Source: Bradyrhizobium jicamae
GTDB lineage: Bacteria; Pseudomonadota; Alphaproteobacteria; Rhizobiales; Xanthobacteraceae
Assembly: GCF_001440395.1 (NCBI RefSeq)
Contig: NZ_LLXZ01000141.1
Coordinates: 3,495-67,494, forward strand
Length of the DNA stretch: 64,000 nucleotides
Direction: 5' to 3'
Program-made: the position numbers and the translations under genes
The notes under the pieces: model-generated
What the model saw: only the letters and a program-made list of their open reading frames with translations
Databases searched by the model: none
Told to the model about the DNA's origin: nothing
Shown here: positions 33,320 through 42,514 of the stretch, piece after piece
Position numbering within the stretch: position 1 is the stretch's first letter
Layout of the letters: every line of letters starts with the position of its first letter

Positions 33320-34726
33320 TCACGCCGTGATCGAACGCATCCATGTCAGGAATGCGGCGCAGGCGAGAATCGACGCACCAAACAGCGCGACCGCCGTGAG
33401 CAACGCCAGTTGCGCCGAATGCGCTGATTCGATCGCGAAGAATACCGCTCCGATCGCAGCCACGCCGGCGGCGTTGGCAATTTGCGCCGTCGTGCCGTAC
33501 ATGCCCGAGCCCGCACCGGCGCTGGCCGGCTTGACGCTCGACAGCACCGCGCTCGATAGCGGCGCCATCACAAGACCCTGACCGTAACCGAAAATCGTCA
33601 ATACCAGCGCAAGCATGACCGCCGACGGCGCCTCGATCCATTCGACCGCAGCCACCAGGGCCGCAAGCCCCGCGACCTGCACCGCGCAGCCCTCGATCAA
33701 TACCAGCGTGCCGCGATGTTTGGCGCGTATTCCACCATGCCGCGAAGCGATCACGAATGTCAGCGCCAGCGGCAGGAAGACCAGCCCCGCCTGCAGCGGC
33801 GGTATATGCAACCCCTTCTGCATGTAGATCGTCATGACGAGGTAGAACGAGAGGTTGGCGAAGAAGAAAAAGAACACGGCGGCCAGCCCGCGCATGAACG
33901 CGGCATCCGACAGCAGCGCCAGATCGATCAGCGGCATACCGCCGCGGCGGGCGACCGCGCGCTCCAGCCGCAGGAAGCCGGCGATGATGGCGATGCCGAT
34001 CGCCATCACGAGCCAGACCGTGGGCGACCACTGCAAATCATGGCCTGATAGCAGCGGGCCGATCAGACACAGCAGCCCAAGAAACAGCACGATGGCGCCT
34101 GATATGTCGAGCCGCGTGCCGGCTCGGCGCGGCACTGTCGGCATGACCTTGAAGGCGGCTGCGATGATGACGGCGCCAAAGGGCACGTTGACGAAAAACA
34201 CCGCACGCCAGCCGACGCCAGCCAGATCAAGCGTCACCAGGAGCCCGCCGAGCAGAAAGCCGGCCGCGCCGGCCAGTCCCAGCACGATGCCGTAAATGCC
34301 GAACGCGCGGGCGCGCGAGGCATCCGCAAACAGCAAGTGAATCGTGGCGAGCACTTGCGGCACCATCAATGCCGCCGTCGCGCCCTGCGCCAGCCGCGCC
34401 GCGATCAATTCGGGTCCGGATTGCGCGAGCCCGCACCACAGCGAGGTGACGGTGAAGCCCGCCACGCCCGCTATGAACACGTTGCGCGTGCCATGGATGT
34501 CGCCGAGCCTTCCGCCGGTAATGACAAGCGTGGCATAGGCGATCAGATAGATCGCGATGACCGCCTCGATCTGCGCCGCGCTGGCGTGCAGCTCGGCCGC
34601 AATGGTCGGGATCGCCACGTTAACGATGAAGGCATCGACCCCGAACATGAATTGCGCCGCGACTACGGTCGCGAGCACCAACCAGCGGCGCGAAGTATCG
34701 ACGGGAGTTGAGACGATCTGATGCAT
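33320..34726 (-). CDS. DHA2-type MFS efflux transporter (14 TM)
   Basis: A 468-residue major facilitator of the EmrB/QacA (DHA2) class with about 14 predicted helices. It carries GVDAFIVNVAIPTIAAEL in helix 1, GGRLGDIHGTRNVF in the loop 2-3 motif A, and GIVLGLAGAAGFLLGG as motif C. It probably exports drugs or small metabolites by proton antiport. It is divergent from an Lrp-type regulator across 373 nt, a common layout for a regulator controlling its neighbour. Confidence 0.9.
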   Translation of the reverse strand: MHQIVSTPVDTSRRWLVLATVVAAQFMFGVDAFIVNVAIPTIAAELHASAAQIEAVIAIYLIAYATLVITGGRLGDIHGTRNVFIAGVAGFTVTSLWCGLAQSGPELIAARLAQGATAALMVPQVLATIHLLFADASRARAFGIYGIVLGLAGAAGFLLGGLLVTLDLAGVGWRAVFFVNVPFGAVIIAAAFKVMPTVPRRAGTRLDISGAIVLFLGLLCLIGPLLSGHDLQWSPTVWLVMAIGIAIIAGFLRLERAVARRGGMPLIDLALLSDAAFMRGLAAVFFFFFANLSFYLVMTIYMQKGLHIPPLQAGLVFLPLALTFVIASRHGGIRAKHRGTLVLIEGCAVQVAGLAALVAAVEWIEAPSAVMLALVLTIFGYGQGLVMAPLSSAVLSSVKPASAGAGSGMYGTTAQIANAAGVAAIGAVFFAIESAHSAQLALLTAVALFGASILACAAFLTWMRSITA

Positions 34727-35099
34727 GAGAACGGGGCCTTGTCCGGAAATCTGTGCGCCGGATGATCTCAGGCGGCGGTCATCTCAGCGATTACCCCGGA
34801 GGTAGGTGATCTCCCGCGTTCGTGAACGCAGCTCCCGCGGCCTGCGACCAAGCAGCATCGCCGGTTGTGGTGCGGAGGCCGAATGTGCCGTAAGCGGCTG
34901 CAGGCCGCGCATCCACTGGATTTGCAGGAGAGTCCTCCGCGCTTTCGGAATTTTTGGACTCCCCCGTTTCGATTGTGGTTTTACCGATACATTCCGGACA
35001 TTATTCGAGAACAAGGCCGTAAAAGTCGCTGAATGCCTTTGCAGCTGCTCGACGGCCGGTCTAATTCCGCAAGATTTCCGAAATTCCTGGCGAGGGCCG
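34727..35099. other. Divergent control region between MFS pump and Lrp regulator
   Basis: A 373-nt stretch without a supported gene. The part at about 34940-35030 is distinctly AT-richer (GGAATTTTTGGAC, TTTTACCGATACATTCCGG) and probably holds the promoters and Lrp-type operators for both genes. No exact palindrome was established by eye. Confidence 0.5.
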
Positions 35100-35555
35100 A
35101 TGGCAAAACTCGACGACACCGACCGCCAACTGCTGATGCTGCTGCAGGAGGACGACCGCCAACCGCTCGCGGCGCTCAGCGAAAAGATCGGCGTCGCCGT
35201 TTCCACCATCAACGACCGCATCAAGCGGCTGGTTCGATCCGGCATGATTTCCGGTTTTCACGCCCGGATCGCACCGGAGGCGGTCGGGCTCGATCTGCTT
35301 GCCTTCATCATGGTGAGCTGGAGCAATCCGAAGGTCGAAGCGATATTCCTGGAACGGGTGAAGGCATCGCCCGACGTGCTGGAGTGCCATCACATCACCG
35401 GCGCCTGGAATTATCTCCTGAAGGTGCGCGTCGGCACCACGCGCGATCTGGAACGCTTTCTCACGGAGACGATCAAGTCGGTGGACGGCGTGGAGCGCAC
35501 CGAAACGCTGATCACGCTGTCGACGACAAAGGAGACGTGGAGCGTCCGCGTCTAA
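35100..35555 (+). CDS. Lrp/AsnC-family transcriptional regulator
   Basis: A 151-residue regulator. The N-terminal AsnC-type HTH reads LDDTDRQLLMLLQEDDRQPLAALSEKIG and STINDRIKRLVRSG; the C-terminal RAM ligand-binding domain includes PDVLECHHITGAWNYLLKVRV. The ATG at 35100 has AGGG 5 nt upstream; the in-frame extension to 34806 lies in the control region. It probably binds an amino acid and regulates itself and the divergent MFS pump. LysE-type targets are common for this family but the local LysE gene is 18 kb away. Confidence 0.92.
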   Translation: MAKLDDTDRQLLMLLQEDDRQPLAALSEKIGVAVSTINDRIKRLVRSGMISGFHARIAPEAVGLDLLAFIMVSWSNPKVEAIFLERVKASPDVLECHHITGAWNYLLKVRVGTTRDLERFLTETIKSVDGVERTETLITLSTTKETWSVRV

Positions 35556-35748
35556 CGCTAATTGATCCTCGCACTCCACCTGTTCAATAGAACATCAGGA
35601 ACGGGAATTCCGGGCGACGGCATGTCAGCCGGGGCTGCGCGACCACCATGCGCTGGCCGCAGGCTTGCAGCATTGCCTTGCCCTTGCCCACCCCGTAGGT
35701 TTGCTGCCGAGCAAATCCAAAGAACAATAATTTCGGAGAGCAAACCCC

Positions 35749-36990
35749 ATGGCACGCCTGAAATTTGGAGCCTTTCTCGCCCCGCATCATCCGATCGGCG
35801 AGAATCCGCTGCTCCAGTTCCGCCGCGACCTCGACTTTGTCGAACAGATCGACGCGCTCGGCTATGACGAGTTCTGGTGCGGCGAGCACCATTCCTCGGG
35901 CTGGGAAATGATCGCTTCGCCGGAAATGTTTCTGGCGGCAGCCGGCGAGCGGACCAAGCGCATCAAGCTCGGCACCGGCGTGGTCTCGCTGCCCTATCAC
36001 CACCCCTACAATGTCGCGCAGCGCATGGTGCAGCTCGACTGGATGACCGGCGGCCGCGCTATCTTTGGCTCGGGGCCGGGCGCGCTTGCCTCCGACGCGC
36101 ACACGCTCGGCATCGATCCGATGACGCAGCGCGACCGCCAGGACGAGGCGATTGCGATCATCCGCCGCCTGTTCAAGGGCGAGCGCGTCACCGCCAAGAG
36201 CGACTGGTTCACGATGCAGGACGCCGCGCTGCAATTGCTGCCGCTGCAGGAGGACATGCCGTTCGTGGTGGCGTCGCAGATTTCGCCGTCGGGCATGACG
36301 CTCGCCGGCAAATACGGCATCGGCATCATCTCGCTCGGCTCGATGTCGACGCAGGGCCTGATGGCGCTACCGACGCAATGGGGCTTTGCCGAGGATGCCG
36401 CCAAGAAGGCCGGCACCACGGTGAGCCGTTCCGACTGGCGCGTGCTCCTGAGCTGGCACATCGCCGAGACCCGCGAGCAGGCGCAGCGCGAGGCCGGCGC
36501 CGGCCTGATGCGCTGGCACAATGAATATAACGTCCGCACCCTGCAGCGGCCGGGGCTGGAGCCGTTTACCTCACCGGAGGACGCGCTCGAGAAAACCGCC
36601 GGTGGCGAAAATGCCGCCTCCACCATCGGCACGCCGGATGATCTGGTCAAAACCATCAAGAACCTGATGCAGGTCTCGGGCGGCGTCGGCGCCATCATCG
36701 GCTTCGTGCACGACTGGGCCAATCCGGAAAACACCCGCCGAAGCTGGGACATGGTCGCGCGCTACGTGATCCCGGAGATCAACGGTTACGTGAAGGGGCT
36801 GCGCGAGTCGCAGAAATTCCTGATCGAAAACCGCGCGGTGTTCGAGCGCGCAGGCCAGGCCGTGATGGCCAAGATCATGGAGAACGAAAAGGCGGCGGCC
36901 GCCTTGCAGCACACCGGCCCGGGCCGGGTGGCGATCCCGACCATCAACGCACCGGATCTGCAGAAGGAAGCGGCCAAGCGCAAGGCGTGA
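35749..36990 (+). CDS. LLM-class flavin-dependent monooxygenase (luciferase-like) 1
   Basis: A 413-residue bacterial-luciferase-fold (beta/alpha)8 enzyme using FMNH2. Conserved patches: YDEFWCGEHHSSGWEMIASPE, RIKLGTGVVSLPYHHPYNVAQRM and GSGPGALASDAHTLG. The subfamily resembles limonene-type or alkane-oxidising LLM enzymes more than SsuD. It is related to the gene at 55021-56193 with similar motif order. A good ribosome site (GGAGAG) precedes the start. The substrate is unknown, and no flavin reductase gene is adjacent. Confidence 0.9.
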   Translation: MARLKFGAFLAPHHPIGENPLLQFRRDLDFVEQIDALGYDEFWCGEHHSSGWEMIASPEMFLAAAGERTKRIKLGTGVVSLPYHHPYNVAQRMVQLDWMTGGRAIFGSGPGALASDAHTLGIDPMTQRDRQDEAIAIIRRLFKGERVTAKSDWFTMQDAALQLLPLQEDMPFVVASQISPSGMTLAGKYGIGIISLGSMSTQGLMALPTQWGFAEDAAKKAGTTVSRSDWRVLLSWHIAETREQAQREAGAGLMRWHNEYNVRTLQRPGLEPFTSPEDALEKTAGGENAASTIGTPDDLVKTIKNLMQVSGGVGAIIGFVHDWANPENTRRSWDMVARYVIPEINGYVKGLRESQKFLIENRAVFERAGQAVMAKIMENEKAAAALQHTGPGRVAIPTINAPDLQKEAAKRKA

Positions 36991-37020
36991 CGGCCTCGTC
37001 AGGTACGACGCGATCTCTCC

Positions 37021-37104
37021 GCGTCATTGCGAGGAGCGAAGCGACGAAGCAATCCATCTATCCCCACGCGGAGAGATGGATTGCTTCGCTGCGCTCGCAA
37101 TGAC
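37021..37104. repeat. Palindromic repeat, GTCATTGCGAGGAGCGAAGCGA type, copy 1
   Basis: GCGTCATTGCGAGGAGCGAAGC leads to AAGCAATCCATC, which pairs with GATGGATTGCTTCGCTGCGC and CGCAATGACGGAG. It lies between convergent genes. A second copy is at 40223-40303. Confidence 0.85.
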
Positions 37105-37145
37105 GGAGCTGGCAGCCCGGCCCTATTCGTAGGCCAGAAGCGCGG

Positions 37146-37982
37146 CTACTTCCCGTAATATTCCTGTACGGTGTCCCACGCGACGTTCTGCAGGAACGCC
37201 ACGGTTTTTCCGTCGAGGCCGGCGAGATGAGCGTTGCCGACCGGCGAGCGTCCGGTGAGCGCTGCAAACACCACGCTGGCGGCGAGATAAGTGCCGGCCA
37301 GGCTCGGATGGCGCTTGTCGGCGGCGTACAGACCGATCTCGGGCTGCTTGTCGAGCGCTTTCGCAAAGGCAAGGCCGGCCGGGATCACCAGCGCGGCGTT
37401 CGCATTGCCCGCGACCGTATAGGCCTCGGCGAGCTGCGCCGTCATTTCGGGCTTGTCAGCATAGGCCCAGGACATGAAGAACACCGGTTTGGCGCCCTTG
37501 GCGCGCACGATCTCGCTGTTCTTTTTGGCAAACTCGGTGAATACCGACTTGAGGTTGGGGTGGATCGGGCACTGGCTGCAATCCATCATGATCGCGACAT
37601 CGAACAATTTATCGAGCTTGTTGAAGACGACGTTGTTGTTCTCGTCGAAGGAATAGGAGCCGATCGCCTTGGGGCGGAAATAGCTTTCGACATCATGCCA
37701 GTCGATGCCGGAACCGCTGATCGTGACCGAGGTGGCGCGATAGGCCTGCTTGTTGGCGGCGTCGGCGGCCCGCTGCATCGCCAGCACGTGGCTGTGCATG
37801 CTGTTGTTGTAATAGAAGAAGCTGTTGCCGATGAAGATTTCGGTCTTGGGAAAATCCGGACCCAGCGTTTTGACCAAGGGTTTGGTCTGGGCCTGCGCCA
37901 GAGAATTTCCACCCAGCGCCACCAGCGCCAGCACCAGCACCAGCACCAGCACCAGCACCAGCAATCCAAACATCCGCGGCAT
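37146..37982 (-). CDS. Secreted SGNH-hydrolase-like protein with (Leu-Val)n signal peptide
   Basis: A 278-residue protein with the ATG at 37982 (AGGGGGG 6 nt upstream). The signal peptide core is an alternating Leu-Val run encoded by six exact hexanucleotide repeats (37928-37963), ending near SLAQAQ. SGNH features: block I-like GNSFFYYNNSMHSH with S54, and block V-like DKRHPS with D222 and H225. It is probably a periplasmic or secreted esterase or acyl-hydrolase; the oxyanion Gly and Asn blocks are less clear. It is divergent from the P450 gene across 239 nt. Confidence 0.8.
   Translation of the reverse strand: MPRMFGLLVLVLVLVLVLALVALGGNSLAQAQTKPLVKTLGPDFPKTEIFIGNSFFYYNNSMHSHVLAMQRAADAANKQAYRATSVTISGSGIDWHDVESYFRPKAIGSYSFDENNNVVFNKLDKLFDVAIMMDCSQCPIHPNLKSVFTEFAKKNSEIVRAKGAKPVFFMSWAYADKPEMTAQLAEAYTVAGNANAALVIPAGLAFAKALDKQPEIGLYAADKRHPSLAGTYLAASVVFAALTGRSPVGNAHLAGLDGKTVAFLQNVAWDTVQEYYGK
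37928..37963. repeat. Hexanucleotide microsatellite (CCAGCA)6 inside a signal peptide
   Basis: Six exact copies of CCAGCA (CTGGTG on the coding strand) encode a Leu-Val run in the hydrophobic core of the SGNH-like protein. Gain or loss of a unit would change the core length by two residues without a frameshift. Confidence 0.95.
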
Positions 37983-38221
37983 TTCTACCCCCCTGACCAT
38001 TTGATTTTGGCGAACCCTAGCACACGCTCGCGGCTTTGTGACGCGATCTGGAACATCGGGGGCATGGCGCCGGCCGAACGCACGCTTTGCCGCGGCTAAA
38101 CAAGGGGTTATGCCCGGGGGCAGCCAGGCGCGGTTGCCCGGCCGATATTTAAAGCCGCGACAAAGCCACCGACACGGTGGATAATATTTGCGATTTTCGC
38201 AGATCGTCCGGAGCAATTGCC

Positions 38222-39598
38222 ATGTCGATGCAGAATGTGGCTTCATCAGTCAATATTCCGGTGCCGCCGAATCCCAAGGCGTTGCGGCACATTCCCGGTA
38301 ACGAGGGCTGGCCGTTTATCGGCAACACGCTGGCGGTGCTGGCCGACCCCAAAGGACAGATTGAGAAATCGGCAGCCAAATACGGTCTGATCTACCGCAC
38401 CCATCTGTTCGGCGAGACCAGCGTGACGATGCTCGGGCCCGACGCCAACGAGCTCGTGCTGTTCGACCAGGCGCGCCTGTTCTCGTCCACCCATGGCTGG
38501 GGACCGATCCTCGGCCTGCTGTTTCCGCGCGGGCTGATGCTGCTGGACTTTGAAGAGCACCGGCTGCACCGCCGCGCGCTGTCAGTCGCGTTCAAGTCGG
38601 GGCCGATGAAGTCCTATCTCGTCGATCTCGACCGCGGCATTGCCGCGCGGGTCAAGCAGTGGAAGGCGAAGCCGGGCGAGATGCTGGTGTATCCGGCGAT
38701 GAAGCAGCTCACGCTCGATCTGGCGGCGACGTCGTTCCTCGGCGCCGAGATCGGGCCTGAGGTCGACGAGATCACCCGCGCCTTCGTCGACATGGTGGCG
38801 GCAGCCGTGGCGCCGATCCGGCGGCCGCTGCCGTTCACGCAAATGGGCCGCGGCGTGGCCGGCCGCAAGCGGATCGTTGCCTACTTCGCCGAGCAGATTC
38901 CGATCCGCCGCGCGCGTGGCGGCGGCGATGACCTGTTCTCGCAGCTATGCCAGGCGACGCATGAGAACGGCGCTCTGCTGTCGACCCAGGACATCATCGA
39001 CCACATGAGTTTTCTGATGATGGCGGCGCATGACACGCTGACATCGTCGCTGACCTCCTTTGTCGGCGAGCTTGCCGCCCACCCCGAATGGCAGCAGCGG
39101 TTGCGCGAGGAAGTCAAAGGCCTCGGCATCGAGGCCAACGACCCCTCCAGCCTCGACAATCTCGAAAAGATGCCGCTGTCGGAAATGGCCTTCAAGGAAG
39201 CGCTGCGGCTGAAGCCGCCGGTGCCGTCGATGCCGCGCCGCGCGGTGCGCGACTTTTCGTTCAGGGGATACGACATCCCCGCCGGCACGCTGGTCGGCGC
39301 CAACCCGCTGTTCACGCACCATATGCCGGAGATCTGGTCGGAGCCGGACAAGTTCGATCCGATGCGTTTCTCCGACGAGGCGCAGCGCACCCGCAACCGC
39401 TTCGCCTGGGTGCCGTTCGGCGGCGGCGCGCATATGTGCCTCGGCCTGCACTTCGCCTATATGCAGGCGAAATGCTTCGCACGGCATTTCCTGCAGAATC
39501 TGGAAGTGTCGCTGGAGCCCGGCTACAAGGCGGACTGGCAGATGTGGCCGATCCCGAAGCCGCGGGATGGGCTACGAGTGATGGTGAAGGCGGTTTAG
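38222..39598 (+). CDS. Cytochrome P450
   Basis: A 458-residue soluble P450 monooxygenase. Haem ligand C406 lies in FGGGAHMCLG; the ExxR helix is FKEALRLKPP; the I-helix reads MMAAHDTLTSS (the usual AGxDT with Ala in the first position). The N-terminal proline-rich entry IPGNEGWPFIGNT resembles CYP120/CYP26-like members. The ATG at 38222 has GGAG 8 nt upstream; a start at 38177 is less likely. No ferredoxin or reductase gene lies beside it. The substrate is unknown; fatty acids, terpenes or retinoid-like compounds are possibilities from family range. Confidence 0.93.
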   Translation: MSMQNVASSVNIPVPPNPKALRHIPGNEGWPFIGNTLAVLADPKGQIEKSAAKYGLIYRTHLFGETSVTMLGPDANELVLFDQARLFSSTHGWGPILGLLFPRGLMLLDFEEHRLHRRALSVAFKSGPMKSYLVDLDRGIAARVKQWKAKPGEMLVYPAMKQLTLDLAATSFLGAEIGPEVDEITRAFVDMVAAAVAPIRRPLPFTQMGRGVAGRKRIVAYFAEQIPIRRARGGGDDLFSQLCQATHENGALLSTQDIIDHMSFLMMAAHDTLTSSLTSFVGELAAHPEWQQRLREEVKGLGIEANDPSSLDNLEKMPLSEMAFKEALRLKPPVPSMPRRAVRDFSFRGYDIPAGTLVGANPLFTHHMPEIWSEPDKFDPMRFSDEAQRTRNRFAWVPFGGGAHMCLGLHFAYMQAKCFARHFLQNLEVSLEPGYKADWQMWPIPKPRDGLRVMVKAV

Positions 39599-39607
39599 AT
39601 TCGACGC

Positions 39608-39698
39608 GTAGGGTGGGCAAAGGCGCATCGCGCCGTGCCCACCATCTCTCAACACCACCAATGTGAATGGTGGGCACGCTTCGCTTTGCCCACTCTAC
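39608..39698. repeat. Palindromic repeat, GTAGGGTGGGCAAAGGCGC type
   Basis: GTAGGGTGGGCAAAG pairs with CTTTGCCCACTCTAC, and the inner GTGCCCACCAT pairs with ATGGTGGGCAC. It sits between the convergent P450 and cupin genes. Confidence 0.85.
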
Positions 39699-39707
39699 GA
39701 TTTGCCC

Positions 39708-40199
39708 CTACTTCACCAGCGTCGTGAGTTGCGCGCCCTCGTCGGCCACGAACACCGCGATCAATTCCGCAGGTTCGGTCATGCTGGCATTGGCCGAGAC
39801 CAGATGGGTTGCGCCGGGCGGCTCGAAGAACGACTGGCCGACCCCGAATGTCTCGACCGGACCGCCGGCCAATTGCGAGCGGATCTCGCCCTTGGTGATA
39901 TAGGCGGTGACGGAGCCGGAATGCTGGTGGGGCGGCGTAAAGCCGCCGGGGCCGTAGAACACGCGCACGATGGTGACGCGCTTGCCAGCCACGTTCGGCA
40001 GCGCATGCGAGCTGATCGGCTCGACGACATCCTGCGAACCGGTCACGCTGTTGGCGCAGAGCGGTTCGATGATCGCCGACACCGCGTCCATGGTCGAGGG
40101 CAGCGTCTTGCCGATGACGAAGGCGCAGGCGAGGCCGGCGATGACAGCGAGATAGAACGGACGGCCTTCGGATGGTGATTGCTGGAATGTTGCAGACAT
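39708..40199 (-). CDS. Membrane-anchored cupin-domain protein
   Basis: A 163-residue protein. One N-terminal hydrophobic helix (FYLAVIAGLACAFVIG) is a membrane anchor or uncleaved signal. The cupin_2 barrel follows: HQHSGSVTAYITKGEIRSQLAGG as motif 1 and GQSFFEPPGATH as motif 2, with His residues suited to bind one metal. The start at 40199 has AAGGGAG 6 nt upstream. The role may be a small dioxygenase or sensor at the periplasmic face; the substrate is unknown. Confidence 0.85.
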   Translation of the reverse strand: MSATFQQSPSEGRPFYLAVIAGLACAFVIGKTLPSTMDAVSAIIEPLCANSVTGSQDVVEPISSHALPNVAGKRVTIVRVFYGPGGFTPPHQHSGSVTAYITKGEIRSQLAGGPVETFGVGQSFFEPPGATHLVSANASMTEPAELIAVFVADEGAQLTTLVK

Positions 40200-40222
40200 T
40201 TGCGTCTCCCTTGCGATTTCTG

Positions 40223-40303
40223 CCGTCATTGCGAGCGAAGCGAAGCAATCCATCCTAACGCGCAAAGAAAGACTGGATTGCTTCGCTTCGCTCGCAATGA
40301 CGG
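40223..40303. repeat. Palindromic repeat, GTCATTGCGAGCGAAGCGA type, copy 2
   Basis: CCGTCATTGCGAGCGAAGCG continuing to AATCCA (40223-40252) is an exact inverted repeat of 40274-40303 around a 21-nt loop. It is between two minus-strand genes and is related to the copy at 37021. Confidence 0.9.
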
Positions 40304-40311
40304 TGTGGCTC

Positions 40312-41154
40312 CTACCCCGCGCCCTGGTCGAATGCCTTCTTCAGCATGACGTAGCCCTGCTGCTGCTGGCTCCAGTTGCGGCCGCCGATCATGGCGCCGT
40401 CGACCACAAGATCATGCCCGTTGACGAAGGAGGATTCGTCACTGGCCAGAAACACCGCCGCATGCGCGATGTCATCCGGCAGGCCGGCGCGCGGGATCGG
40501 CTGCGCCGACTTGTAGACCTCGCGCATCACGGCCGGGGTCTTTTCGGCGGCTTCCACCGACAGGCCCAGCGCTTTGCCGAAAATGCCGGTCGCGATCGCG
40601 CCGGGCGAAATCGAATTGACGCGAATGTTGGATTCGCCGAGTTCCATCGCCACGCATTTGGTGAGGTGGATGACGGCGGCCTTGGCCGCGCTATAGACCA
40701 TCGACGATGAATACCCGGCCAGCGTGCCGGCGATGCTGCCATTGTTGATGATGCTGCCGGAGCCCTGCTTGCGCATGTAAGGCGCCGCATGCTTCATGCC
40801 GAGCATCACGCTGCGGATCAGCGTCGCCATCGCCGCATCGAACCGCTCGACCTCGAGGCCTTCGATGCCGCCGGTCTGCGCCGGACCGCCGGCATTGTTG
40901 AACAGGCAATCGATGCGGCCGAATTTTTCCACCGAAACACCGATCAGCGCCTGCACCTGCGCTTCGACCGTGACGTCGGTCTGGCGGAAGATGCAAGCAG
41001 CGCCGAGCTTCCTGGCCAGCGCCTCGCCTTCCGGCGCGCGGCGGCCGGCGATGACGATTTTCGCGCCCTCGGCGACGAAGATCTCCGCGGTGCGCAGTCC
41101 GATGCCGCTTGTCGCACCCGTGATCACCGCAACCTTGCCGTCCAGCCGTCCCAT
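40312..41154 (-). CDS. Short-chain dehydrogenase/reductase
   Basis: A 280-residue SDR with classical motifs: cofactor site TGATSGIG near residue 13, NNAGG, the catalytic Ser region and YSAAK, and SPGAIATGIFG after the active site. The Arg in AGRRAPEG after strand 2 leaves NAD versus NADP preference open. The start at 41154 has GGGGGAA 6 nt upstream. The C-terminal extension (RNWSQQQQGY) is longer than minimal SDRs. It acts in the cytosol on an unknown alcohol or ketone. Confidence 0.9.
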   Translation of the reverse strand: MGRLDGKVAVITGATSGIGLRTAEIFVAEGAKIVIAGRRAPEGEALARKLGAACIFRQTDVTVEAQVQALIGVSVEKFGRIDCLFNNAGGPAQTGGIEGLEVERFDAAMATLIRSVMLGMKHAAPYMRKQGSGSIINNGSIAGTLAGYSSSMVYSAAKAAVIHLTKCVAMELGESNIRVNSISPGAIATGIFGKALGLSVEAAEKTPAVMREVYKSAQPIPRAGLPDDIAHAAVFLASDESSFVNGHDLVVDGAMIGGRNWSQQQQGYVMLKKAFDQGAG

Positions 41155-41337
41155 GCTGTTCCCCCGATATTGGTCGACTCCAATATTCCCGCCTCTTGCG
41201 GGCAAGGCAAGCGAGCTTGTTCCATCGCGTTCCCCGGCCATCGGGTTGGTTTGTGACGTGGACGGCCCTGAAATCCTCGAATTTCGGTAGGAATGGCCAT
41301 ATTTTGGATTCGCTGATCACGTGAAGTGACCATTCCG

Positions 41338-42300
41338 ATGAAGAAATTGATCGACGAATTCAGACGCGGCTGGCAGGGCATCTCCCAGCCCTCGCTGCTT
41401 TTCAGCACGGCCTTCGCGGCCGGCTGCCTCGCTCTGTCGACGATCGCCCGGTGGGGCGTCGCCCAGATTCGTCCCGACGTATTCTTCACACCCTATTTCC
41501 CTGCGGTGTTCCTGGCGGCCGCAGTCGGCGGCGCCCGGTTCGGGATCGCCACGGCGATCGCGGGGGGCGTGCTCGGCGTCACCGTCAATTTCAGCAGCGC
41601 CACGGCCGATTCGGCGCGGCTGGCGTTGCTACTGATGTTCTGGGCCGTCTGCGGTGTTGCCATCTGGGGCGTCGAGCATTACCGGACGATCGTGGCGCAA
41701 CAGCGGGAAGATTCCAAACGCCTGATACGGGAAGAGGAATATCGCAAGCTTCTCGTCGAGGAATTGCAGCACCGGCTCAAGAACAAGACGTCGACGATCC
41801 ACGCCGTGCTGCATCAGGTCCTGCAGGACCAGCCGCAGATCTGGGGCAGCATCGATCGTCGCCTGCGCGCGCTGTCGGCGACCGACGATCTGATTGCGCG
41901 GCTGGACGGCAGCGGTTGCGACATCAAGGACATGCTGCGCTCGGAACTCGGGCCCTATGGCCATGTCCGATTCAATCTGAACGGCGACTCGCTGTTCCTG
42001 CCGGCCAAGCTGGCGGTCAGCCTGGCGCTGATCTTTCACGAACTGGCGACCAATGCGGGCAAGTACGGCGCGTTTTCTTCGGCCCGCGGGCTGCTGCAGG
42101 TGTCGTGGTCGGTGTCGGAGGGGCGCCTCAACGTCACCTGGGACGAGACTGAAGGTCCCGTGGTCGAAAAGGTCGGCCCGGCGGGCTTCGGCACCAAACT
42201 GTTGCAATCGGCGCTTCGCGCCTTCGACGGCAAGACCGAGATCAGCTTCCTGAAGACCGGCGTGCATTGCACGATGCAGTGCCGGCTTCCCGCGAGCTAG
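41338..42300 (+). CDS. Membrane HWE/HisKA_2-type sensor histidine kinase
   Basis: About 320 residues. Three or four N-terminal TM helices (DUF4118/MASE-like, with FFTPYFPAVFLAAAVGGARFG) are followed by a short linker and an HWE-type dimerisation box, EELQHRLKNKTSTIHAVL, with phospho-acceptor H145. The ATPase N-box reads HELATNAGKYGAFS, typical of HWE kinases, and the GFGTKLL motif replaces the usual G2 box. No response regulator gene is adjacent. A GTG four codons earlier is an alternative start. These kinases often serve the general stress response or light sensing; the signal is unknown. Confidence 0.88.
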   Translation: MKKLIDEFRRGWQGISQPSLLFSTAFAAGCLALSTIARWGVAQIRPDVFFTPYFPAVFLAAAVGGARFGIATAIAGGVLGVTVNFSSATADSARLALLLMFWAVCGVAIWGVEHYRTIVAQQREDSKRLIREEEYRKLLVEELQHRLKNKTSTIHAVLHQVLQDQPQIWGSIDRRLRALSATDDLIARLDGSGCDIKDMLRSELGPYGHVRFNLNGDSLFLPAKLAVSLALIFHELATNAGKYGAFSSARGLLQVSWSVSEGRLNVTWDETEGPVVEKVGPAGFGTKLLQSALRAFDGKTEISFLKTGVHCTMQCRLPAS

Positions 42301-42514
42301 ACGCGATAGCGCCTTTTTCTCATCTTGAGACATCCTTGCCGATGCTGGATGCCCGTCGCGCACTCGAAACGCGGTGAATCGATATTCACCTTGCAAGCGA
42401 CATTCTCGCTTGGCATTGACACTCTGTTAATGACGATCGAGCGGATGCCGTTCGGAAATCGCCGACTTCTAGGGTTGTTGCAGCTTTTCGGAAGTCCGCT
42501 TAACCAATACTACA

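Noticed and set aside
37922-37963. CRISPR-like or regulatory tandem repeat
   Set aside because: The unit is six bases, has no spacers and lies inside a coding frame as Leu-Val codons; it is a microsatellite.
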